Source: Candidatus Desantisbacteria bacterium CG2_30_40_21 (GTDB taxonomy: Bacteria; UBA9089; CG2-30-40-21). Taken from it: DNA of 6,004 nucleotides. The notes below the pieces were generated by a model. It saw nothing but the letters and a program-made list of their open reading frames with translations, made no database searches and was not told the origin of the DNA. This document shows positions 1 to 4,863 of this stretch, piece after piece; positions within the stretch are counted from its first letter, which is position 1, and every line of letters starts with the position of its first letter. The stretch covers positions 1-6,004 of the forward strand of contig MNYI01000084.1 of NCBI GenBank assembly GCA_001873945.1, read 5' to 3'. A program made the position numbers and the translations under genes.

Positions 1-197
1 CAGCAATTCTCATTATGGTAAAATGGATAAGGGGGAGATATGGAGATTAATCAGTAGGACAGGCATTCTTGCCTGTCATCTGCAACAGGACAGGCAGGAA
101 TGCCTGTCCTACCAACAATTCTGTTGATAATCGACACCATCTCCTCTATTCCCTTATTCCCCTTTGAACATAAGTTTTGCCATAATGAGAATTGCTG
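1..197. mobile_element. MITE-like palindromic element, copy 1
   Basis: Terminal inverted repeats of 23 bp bound the element: 1-23 against the reverse complement of 175-197 match at 22 of 23 positions and begin CAGCAATTCTCATTATGG. The subterminal sequence is also imperfectly palindromic (AAGGGGGAGAT... on the left, ATCTCC...CCCTTATT on the right). A second copy at 4600-4772 shares 51/53 bases on the left flank and 84/85 on the right. No coding capacity is visible, so it would need a transposase supplied in trans (inference). The right flank is AGTTGACAC; the left flank lies outside the window, so its target duplication cannot be checked. It lies 13 bp beyond the rpsF stop codon and would be transcribed as rpsF 3' sequence. 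Confidence 0.85.
54..112. repeat. Long central hairpin within MITE copy 1
   Basis: Arms 54-77 and 89-112 are inverted repeats matching at 23 of 24 positions (GTAGGACAGGCATTC... / ...GAATGCCTGTCCTAC) around an 11-nt loop, ATCTGCAACAG. Each arm is itself partly self-complementary (GACAGGCA/TGCCTGTC). In RNA this would form a very stable stem just after rpsF. No U-tract follows in either direction, so it is not a typical intrinsic terminator, although it could protect mRNA ends or slow transcription. Confidence 0.85.
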
Positions 198-210
198 AGT
201 TGACACGACA

Positions 211-597
211 CTACTCTGTTGCTTTTGTTACTTCTGCTACTTCTTCAGATTCAGACACTACTTTTTCTTCATTGTCTTTCACTTTTGTCACAACATTTTT
301 CTTAGTCGGAACAACTTCTTTTCTTGTTGTCATATACCTCAAGATAGGCAATGATATTCTGAGTAGTCCTTCCAATTTAGGAACAATATTCTTTGAGACG
401 GCAAAATAAAGAAGATAATAAAAAGCTTCCTTATATTTATTAATAGGATACGCCAACCTTCTTAAACCCCATTCCTTTACTCCCTCCATATTTCCACCTT
501 CTTTCGCAATAAGTGTTTCTATTTTATTAAACAGCTTTTCCAACTCATCCTTTTTAATTTCTGGATTTACAACCAACATACATTCATATTGCTTCAA
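211..597 (-). CDS. rpsF: Small ribosomal subunit protein bS6
   Basis: The 128-residue product is bS6, which binds the central domain of 16S rRNA together with bS18 in the 30S platform. The sequence begins MKQYECMLVVNPE, the usual first strand. It has the conserved segment WGLRRLAYPINKYKEAFYYL (residues 43-62) and an LRISLPILRYMTTR stretch (79-92). Residues 95-128 form a Glu/Lys/Val-rich tail ending acidic; variable C-terminal tails are common in this family. The start is secured by a perfect Shine-Dalgarno nine bases upstream and a promoter behind it. rpsF is usually followed by ssb, rpsR and rplI; here the next downstream sequence in the window is a MITE, so operon continuation cannot be seen. 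Identification is firm. Confidence 0.97.
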   Translation of the reverse strand: MKQYECMLVVNPEIKKDELEKLFNKIETLIAKEGGNMEGVKEWGLRRLAYPINKYKEAFYYLLYFAVSKNIVPKLEGLLRISLPILRYMTTRKEVVPTKKNVVTKVKDNEEKVVSESEEVAEVTKATE

Positions 598-606
598 TGA
601 ACTATG

Positions 607-616
607 TCACCTCCTT
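607..616 (-). promoter_or_regulatory. Perfect Shine-Dalgarno of rpsF
   Basis: On the minus strand this reads AAGGAGGTGA, fully complementary to the canonical 3' end of 16S rRNA, nine bases before the rpsF ATG. It fixes the start codon and predicts strong translation. Confidence 0.95.
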
Positions 617-639
617 ATGATATTCTTAAAAGTTAATAT

Positions 640-668
640 AGTATATCATATTAATTTAATTTTATCAA
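640..668 (-). promoter_or_regulatory. Sigma70-type promoter of rpsF
   Basis: On the minus strand, TTGATA (663-668) and TATACT (640-645) are separated by exactly 17 bp. Transcription would start near 633, giving a leader of about 36 nt that contains the Shine-Dalgarno. The -35 box lies about 30 bp past the stop of the upstream MBL gene, so rpsF need not depend on read-through from that gene. Confidence 0.75.
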
Positions 669-696
669 GAAAAATTTTCAATTTTATTAATCGCAA

Positions 697-1515
697 CTAT
701 GAACTTATAGAGTATACCATTCCATCCATACCAGCAACAGTGTTTATTCCAGTAGCCTCTGATATTTTTTCAGCCATAACATCTGGATGAGCATTAATCA
801 TACTTGTTCCAAAATGGGTAAGAATAGCAAGCTCTGGGGACACACCCTTGATTAGTGTGATAGCCTCTTCTACGCACATATGATATCTATCAGGCATTTT
901 GTTCTCTGCTGTGGTATTTATAATGAGTACCTTTACCCCTTGATAAGCATTGATTAATCCATCAAAAAATCTGGTATCTCCAACATAACCTATTGTGCCT
1001 TCTGAAGAAAAGAATCTCATGCCATAGGTTTGAACACTTCCATGAATATTTTTCACAGGCACATCAAATTCTAACTCACCAATCTTATATCTTACCCCTT
1101 CCTGTAATATTTCTATGTTTTCTATGTAATGCCGAATATATTCAAATACAATAGGGTTACGGTCCAAGGCATCCTGTGGACAGAATAGTGTCCCCTTACG
1201 GAGAGTACCACCATTGGTCATGGCTTCAATCATGATATTAACATCGTTTGAATGATCAAGGTGTCGATGAGACAGGATGATAGCAGAAAGATCCTGTGGA
1301 TTTAGATGGGATTGAATAGATTTTACCAATGCCCCTGGTCCAGGGTCAAGGTGCAGATGAACGCCATTAAGAAAAAGCCATATCCCTCCAGAGGCACGAA
1401 TTTGCTTTGTAACAACAAACCTTGTTCCGGCAGTACCTAGAAATTTAATGTATGATGATAGATGATTACAATCCGTAGGGGCAAGGCTTGCCCCTGCCCG
1501 ATGATTATAACGCAT
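697..1515 (-). CDS. MBL-fold metallohydrolase with in-frame repeat insertion
   Basis: The 272-residue product is a metallo-beta-lactamase-fold hydrolase expected to bind two metal ions. Visible metal ligands are HRHLDH (His83, His85, Asp87, His88), His158 (KNIHGS), Asp180 (GYVGDTRFF) and His234 (LTHFG), so the active site looks complete. The layout resembles the RNase Z/beta-CASP-like and PqqB-like side of the superfamily, but the substrate cannot be assigned. The ATG overlaps the stop of the upstream isomerase (ATGCGTTATAA), implying translational coupling; no good Shine-Dalgarno is seen. Residues 6-18 (RAGASLAPTDCNH) come from a 39-bp palindromic insertion. Without it the protein would start MRYNHLSSYIKFLGTAG, which is still in frame. 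No other ATG, GTG or TTG start lies in frame before the conserved FLGTAGTRF strand. Confidence 0.9.
   Translation of the reverse strand: MRYNHRAGASLAPTDCNHLSSYIKFLGTAGTRFVVTKQIRASGGIWLFLNGVHLHLDPGPGALVKSIQSHLNPQDLSAIILSHRHLDHSNDVNIMIEAMTNGGTLRKGTLFCPQDALDRNPIVFEYIRHYIENIEILQEGVRYKIGELEFDVPVKNIHGSVQTYGMRFFSSEGTIGYVGDTRFFDGLINAYQGVKVLIINTTAENKMPDRYHMCVEEAITLIKGVSPELAILTHFGTSMINAHPDVMAEKISEATGINTVAGMDGMVYSISS
1461..1509. repeat. Short palindromic insertion with flanking target duplication
   Basis: The core AGGGGCAAGGCTTGCCCCT (1477-1495) is a perfect inverted repeat around one central base. It is flanked by direct repeats GATGATTACA (1461-1470) and GATGATTATA (1500-1509), 9 of 10 identical, consistent with target duplication. 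The period between the flanks is 39 bp, exactly 13 codons. The GC-rich core contrasts with the AT-rich surroundings. It resembles REP-like dispersed palindromes, although no second copy of this family lies in the window. Confidence 0.75.
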
Positions 1516-2983
1516 TTTCAGTAATAACAGCCTTTGCCTTTTTCTTTAATCCATTATACCAATCCTGATATGTCTTACTCTTCTTTTCCATGAGAGACTT
1601 AGTAATAACATCAGTCTTTATGGTATCAAATTTGGTCAGGTCTGCCGGAATCTTCCCCTTCATCTTGATAATATGGTATCCCAGATGGTTTTCGATAACA
1701 GTTGTCATCTCCCCTGATTTTAAGTTAAAGGCAGCACTGGTGATTTTACCATCCATTTCATTATCGTTTGCGCCAAGCTCTTCCTTCCATGTAGCTACTG
1801 TAGCCGTGCCTATGTCCTTAGAAATAAACCGTTTGGGAATAATTCCAATGTCGCCTGCTGTTTTGCTACTAATTGTGCCATGGGAATACATTCTGGCAGC
1901 CTCTTCAAAGGTAATCTCTCCCTTTTTCAATGCCTTGTAAATTCCCTTAGCTTTTTTAGCTGCATTTTTGGTTATTTCGCTGGTTAATAGAATACCCTGT
2001 ATTTCCTCTTCAACCTCCTCTAATAGCTTTGGGGTATCGGGCAGTTTATCCTCCAATTTGATAATGTGGTAACCAAATTTACTTCTTACAGGGGAGCTTA
2101 ACTCCTCAACCTTTAGCTTATAGGCTGCCTTTTCAAACTCTGGATCCATTGTCCCTTCTCCAAAATAATCAAGCAAACCACCATTTTGAGCTGAAGGGCA
2201 ATTAGAATTCTTTTTAGCAATCTCAGCAAAATCTGCCCCTCCTTTTACTTGACTGTAAAGATCTGTAATCTTTGCTTTTGCAGCACCATCTTCCTGTGGG
2301 CTGGCATTTTCCTTAACTGCAATAAGGATATGTCTGACTTTTAGCTTTCCTTTTTTCATAAAATCTTCGTTATTCTTCTCATAATAATCTGCAATATCCG
2401 TCTGGGGAACGAGTTTTTTAGGGGAAATAAGGATATGCAGCAGGTGTGCCTGTTCATACTCCCTTTTATAATATGAATCTATTTCTCCATCGGTAAGTGT
2501 GGCATGATCTACCATGGCACCAATCATCTTTGCCATCATTATCTCTTTTTTTACATCCTCCTCTTTTTTCTTCCACCAGAGTGGAGGGGCAAATTTAATA
2601 TATTGATTATAGGTATTAATATCTGAGAATGAAGACCTCACCCCATTTACCACCTCATCCTCAGTAACAGTAATGCCATAACGGTTTGCTTCTGCTAAAA
2701 GAATATTTTCCTTAACGAGCGAATCAAGTACCTGCTTTTTCAGGTCAGGAATGCTTTCAGGGTCAAAGTCTTTCCCATAGGAATCCTTAAGGTTATTATA
2801 TTTTGTCTGATAGGCTTGCTGAAATTCATCTGCGGTAATTTTTTTACCATTGACAATAGCCATATGAGGCATCATAGCCTTCCCTGAAAAATTCATCCCC
2901 CAGGAAATAAAGATGGTAACAATAAAGGTTACGGCAATTATCCAGCTGATAACAACAGTATTTTTACGAATAATCTTAAACAT
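1505..2983 (-). CDS. Membrane-anchored SurA/PpiD-like peptidylprolyl isomerase
   Basis: The 492-residue foldase is predicted to act on newly exported proteins outside the cytoplasmic membrane. A basic N terminus (MFKIIRKN) and one hydrophobic segment (about 10-29) suggest a PpiD-style uncleaved anchor. A SurA-type N-terminal chaperone domain spans about 40-175, including VNGKKITADEFQQAY. A parvulin domain lies at about 213-312, running from KLKVRHILI to FGYHIIKLED. A second parvulin-like segment at about 335-442 ends HLGYHIIKMKGK but lacks a clear opening VRHIL strand, so it may be degenerate. EIDSYYKREYE..HLLHILIS (167-187) and DIADYYEKNNEDF..VRHILIA (196-222) look like an internal duplication. 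The start is supported by GGAGGAG five bases upstream. The stop overlaps the MBL gene start. PpiD, SurA and PrsA are all related, so no symbol is given. Confidence 0.92.
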   Translation of the reverse strand: MFKIIRKNTVVISWIIAVTFIVTIFISWGMNFSGKAMMPHMAIVNGKKITADEFQQAYQTKYNNLKDSYGKDFDPESIPDLKKQVLDSLVKENILLAEANRYGITVTEDEVVNGVRSSFSDINTYNQYIKFAPPLWWKKKEEDVKKEIMMAKMIGAMVDHATLTDGEIDSYYKREYEQAHLLHILISPKKLVPQTDIADYYEKNNEDFMKKGKLKVRHILIAVKENASPQEDGAAKAKITDLYSQVKGGADFAEIAKKNSNCPSAQNGGLLDYFGEGTMDPEFEKAAYKLKVEELSSPVRSKFGYHIIKLEDKLPDTPKLLEEVEEEIQGILLTSEITKNAAKKAKGIYKALKKGEITFEEAARMYSHGTISSKTAGDIGIIPKRFISKDIGTATVATWKEELGANDNEMDGKITSAAFNLKSGEMTTVIENHLGYHIIKMKGKIPADLTKFDTIKTDVITKSLMEKKSKTYQDWYNGLKKKAKAVITENAL

Positions 2984-2988
2984 TTTGT

Positions 2989-2995
2989 CTCCTCC
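2989..2995 (-). promoter_or_regulatory. Ribosome binding site of the isomerase gene
   Basis: On the minus strand this reads GGAGGAG, five bases before the ATG. It supports the chosen start at 2983. Confidence 0.85.
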
Positions 2996-3019
2996 AAATT
3001 GGTGTCTTAGAATTTAATG

Positions 3020-3048
3020 ATTATACACTATAATTGGAATTTTTGCAA
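3020..3048 (-). promoter_or_regulatory. Sigma70-type promoter of the isomerase-MBL operon
   Basis: On the minus strand, TTGCAA (3043-3048) and a perfect TATAAT (3020-3025) are 17 bp apart. Transcription would start near 3013, giving a leader of about 30 nt before the isomerase ATG. The two -35 boxes of this and the plus-strand promoter are back to back, 27 bp apart. Confidence 0.75.
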
Positions 3049-3075
3049 CTATTTTTTGCGTATGTGCGAAAAAGA

Positions 3076-3104
3076 TTGACATTTTGATGTATAGATTGTA
3101 TAAT
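3076..3104 (+). promoter_or_regulatory. Consensus sigma70 promoter for the TPR lipoprotein gene
   Basis: TTGACA (3076-3081) and TATAAT (3099-3104) with a 17-bp spacer match the sigma70 consensus at all twelve positions. Transcription would start near 3111, leaving a leader of about 245 nt before the ATG at 3357. That leader contains the inverted octamer element. AAAAAGATTGAC (3069-3080) recurs exactly at the next plus-strand promoter (4784-4795). Confidence 0.8.
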
Positions 3105-3109
3105 TGGTA

Positions 3110-3310
3110 TAACTACTCAGCACGAAGACACGAAGAGTTGATAAGTTGAATAGTTGATGGGTTGATAAGTGGATGAATTGATGGGAAATGTTTATGAATT
3201 ATGAATCTGTGTTCCTTTAACCTATCAACTCATCAGCCTATCAACTCATCAACCTATAAACCTATCAACTTATGTATTCTCCGTGGTAAATTCCTTTGCC
3301 TGAGTAGTTA
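3110..3310. repeat. Palindromic leader element with inverted octamer arrays
   Basis: The outer ends are an exact 11-bp inverted repeat, TAACTACTCAG (3110-3120) and CTGAGTAGTTA (3300-3310). Inside, six tandem octamers of GTTGATRR type run 3137-3184, and six octamers of the complementary kind (CTATCAAC/TCATCAAC) run 3222-3269. The two arrays face each other across a 37-nt spacer. The transcript from the upstream promoter could fold into an interrupted stem of up to about 48 bp. The element looks like a dispersed non-coding repeat, perhaps mobile, though no target duplication is clear. The ATG at 3201 lies in the loop and is not taken as a gene start. Confidence 0.75.
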
Positions 3311-3311
3311 C
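3279..3311 (-). repeat. 33-bp dispersed repeat, copy 1
   Basis: The reverse complement of this segment begins GTAACTACTCAGGCAAAGG and matches 5913-5945 at 32 of 33 positions. It forms the right end of the palindromic leader element and includes its outer inverted repeat. Confidence 0.85.
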
Positions 3312-3356
3312 AATTATTCAGCCAATGAATTGGACATCACAATCAAGGGAGTAAAG

Positions 3357-4556
3357 ATGATAATCTGGCATAAAAATAGATTGTGTTTGTTAGGGCTTGG
3401 ATTACTTTTGTTATACGGATGTATCCCTGCTCAAGGGGTAGATACTCAGGAGATAAAGGATACAGGGACATCTGTAGAAGAAAAGTGTCTCGAAAAGGGT
3501 CTTGCTTATTATAAAAATGGCAACCTTGATTCAGCTATCCTTCTTTTTGCCGAATGCCTGAAACTGAACCCTAACAATCAACAAGCACGCAAGCTCTTTG
3601 AAGAGGCGTTGAAGATGAAAGGCGGGGAGGAAAAAGGGATAAAAAAAAATCCCTTTGAAGAGGAAACACAACCCCTTAAACAACCATTTACTGAAAAACC
3701 TCCTTCCATGAACATAAAGGCTGATACCCTTGCCCCACTAATTGCTAAGCAAAAGAGTTCTTTAGAGAAAACGAAAAAAGAATTGTCATCCCATCCTAAA
3801 GAAGGGTTAAAAGAGATAGAGTTGCCGATAGGGAATGGAACACCTACGGAACAGGAAAAGGTTATTAATGAAAAAGAGGCTATGGATTTTAATTTTGCCA
3901 GAGATATGTATAACAAAGGGCTTTTTGATGCTGCAGCCGCAGAGCTTAAGACGATGTTGGACAAATATCCCAATAGTATTCTAAAAGAAAAGATGTTGTA
4001 TCTTCTTACCAATAGTCTCATAAAGGCAAAAAAATATCCTGAGGCAATGGATACAGCTAAAAGATTGGTGGATATTAATGGTGAATTTGCAAACGATGGG
4101 GTTTTTCTTCTGGCTCAGGCTTATGAGGAAAGCGGCAACCTGAAACAGGCACAGGTTGAATACCTTAAATCTGCCTCGTATGGAAACACTAATGGTATGA
4201 CAAATGTCCCAAAAAATGTCCGCAAGTTTTTGGATGAAACACCCCCCTATCCTACACCAGGGAATGAATTAATCATAAAATCTCATCTATCAGCAGGCAA
4301 TGCCTATAAAAATGATGGTGAATATGAACGAAGCCTGTCTGAATATTATCGAGTAATAACCAATTATCCTAAAGCAGGGGCAGCTGCAGAGGCATATTTT
4401 CGGATAGGAGAGGTGTATCAAAATGCCTATCGGATAAGAGACTTTCAGAAGGCATATGATGCGTATCAAAAAATAGTTAAGCAATATCCTCTTAGTCCCT
4501 GGGCAAAAAAATCCAAAAAACAGGCGGATTATTTGTGGAAGAATTATTTGAGGTGA
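3357..4556 (+). CDS. TPR-repeat lipoprotein (BamD/YbgF-like architecture)
   Basis: The 399-residue product is predicted to be a lipoprotein. A basic N terminus, a leucine-rich core and the lipobox LLYGC place the lipidated cysteine at residue 22. Ile at +2 rather than Asp would favour the outer membrane if the enterobacterial rule applies. One TPR lies at about 41-74 (EKGLAYYKNGNLDSAILLFAECLKLNPN). A Lys/Glu/Pro-rich linker follows to about 176. A run of TPR-like helices then extends to the end, including ARDMYNKGLFDAAAAELKTML, EYERSLSEYYRVITNYPKA and FQKAYDAYQKIVKQYP. Such proteins usually scaffold envelope complexes; the partner is unknown. An ATG 52 codons upstream (3201) is in frame but lies inside a repeat and would bury the signal peptide, so 3357 is preferred, with AAGGGAG five bases before it. 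A run of nine A at 3641-3649 lies in the linker. Confidence 0.88.
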   Translation: MIIWHKNRLCLLGLGLLLLYGCIPAQGVDTQEIKDTGTSVEEKCLEKGLAYYKNGNLDSAILLFAECLKLNPNNQQARKLFEEALKMKGGEEKGIKKNPFEEETQPLKQPFTEKPPSMNIKADTLAPLIAKQKSSLEKTKKELSSHPKEGLKEIELPIGNGTPTEQEKVINEKEAMDFNFARDMYNKGLFDAAAAELKTMLDKYPNSILKEKMLYLLTNSLIKAKKYPEAMDTAKRLVDINGEFANDGVFLLAQAYEESGNLKQAQVEYLKSASYGNTNGMTNVPKNVRKFLDETPPYPTPGNELIIKSHLSAGNAYKNDGEYERSLSEYYRVITNYPKAGAAAEAYFRIGEVYQNAYRIRDFQKAYDAYQKIVKQYPLSPWAKKSKKQADYLWKNYLR

Positions 4557-4568
4557 GGAAATACATAT

Positions 4569-4590
4569 CCGTTCATGCCCCCGTGAACGG
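4569..4590 (+). terminator. Hairpin after the TPR lipoprotein gene
   Basis: CCGTTCA (4569-4575) and TGAACGG (4584-4590) form a perfect 7-bp stem with an 8-nt loop, 12 bp past the stop codon. No U-tract follows; the next bases are the MITE target duplication. It may be a weak terminator, a 3' stabilising hairpin or another small dispersed palindrome. If a T-rich tail once existed, the MITE insertion may have displaced it, but the duplicated site TTACCTTAC is not T-rich enough to suggest that strongly. Confidence 0.35.
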
Positions 4591-4599
4591 TTACCTTAC
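4591..4599. repeat. Left 9-bp target-site duplication of MITE copy 2
   Basis: TTACCTTAC directly abuts the left terminal inverted repeat and is repeated exactly at 4773-4781. Confidence 0.9.
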
Positions 4600-4772
4600 C
4601 AGCAATTCTTATTATGGTAAAATGGATAAGGGGGAGATATGGAGATTAATCGGTAGGACCCGTCATCTGCAACAGGACAGGTCATATCAACAATTCTGTT
4701 GATAATCGACACCATCTTCTCTATTCCCTTATTCCCCTTTGAACATAAGTTTTGCCATAATGAGAATTGCTG
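4600..4772. mobile_element. MITE-like palindromic element, copy 2
   Basis: This 173-bp element has terminal inverted repeats matching at 21 of 23 positions (CAGCAATTCT... / ...AGAATTGCTG), in the same orientation as copy 1. It is flanked by perfect 9-bp direct repeats, TTACCTTAC, the mark of a transposition event. No ORF is visible. Nine-base duplications occur in several DDE transposase families, so the donor family cannot be named. The element lies between the TPR lipoprotein gene and the promoter of the PP-loop gene, with its right edge 18 bp before the -35 box. It also carries TATCAACA-ATTC-TGTTGATA, a perfect 8-bp hairpin, at 4686-4705. Its central hairpin is shorter than that of copy 1 by 12 nt per arm. 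Confidence 0.92.
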
Positions 4773-4781
4773 TTACCTTAC
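4773..4781. repeat. Right 9-bp target-site duplication of MITE copy 2
   Basis: TTACCTTAC follows the right terminal inverted repeat without a gap and is identical to 4591-4599. Confidence 0.9.
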
Positions 4782-4790
4782 AAAAAAAGA

Positions 4791-4819
4791 TTGACGATAA
4801 ACAAAAAATGTGGTATGAT
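4791..4819 (+). promoter_or_regulatory. Sigma70-type promoter of the PP-loop gene
   Basis: TTGACG (4791-4796) and TATGAT (4814-4819) are 17 bp apart, each one base from consensus. The start would fall near 4826, about 38 nt before the ATG. The -35 box is preceded by AAAAAGATTGAC shared with the promoter at 3076. It lies nine bases beyond the MITE target duplication, so the element replaced whatever lay upstream of it. Confidence 0.75.
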
Positions 4820-4863
4820 GTTGCTGGATACGATTCTGTGAATAGGAGCATAAGAATATAAAG

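Noticed and set aside
200..205. TTGACA next to the MITE right end as an outward promoter
   Set aside because: No -10-like hexamer lies at 16-18 bp, and it would read antisense into rpsF.
164..409. Plus-strand ORF of 81 codons
   Set aside because: It is antisense to rpsF and begins inside the MITE; its Ser/Thr/Phe-rich composition is typical of an opposite-strand shadow.
617..696. Terminator for the isomerase-MBL operon
   Set aside because: Only weak AT-only complementarity (AAAATT...AATTTT) is present, and the sequence is better explained as the rpsF promoter.
1590..1940. Plus-strand ORF of 116 codons
   Set aside because: It is entirely antisense to the peptidylprolyl isomerase gene, which has clear domains and a ribosome binding site.
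3099..3120. Extension of the leader element's inverted repeat into the -10 box (ATAATTG on both sides)
   Set aside because: The match needs a 3-bp gap and the ATAATTG is absent from the related copy at 5913, so chance is likely.
3110..3310. CRISPR array from the octamer repeats
   Set aside because: The units are contiguous 8-mers without unique spacers and are arranged as inverted arrays, not as repeat-spacer units.
3201..3356. 52-codon N-terminal extension of the TPR lipoprotein
   Set aside because: It is translated repeat sequence without a good ribosome binding site and would place the signal peptide internally; the ATG at 3357 has AAGGGAG and a proper lipobox.
3578..4021. Minus-strand ORF of 147 codons, with others at 4290-4484, 4773-5090 and 5235-5483
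   Set aside because: All are antisense shadows of the lipoprotein or PP-loop genes with no recognisable motif or ribosome binding site.
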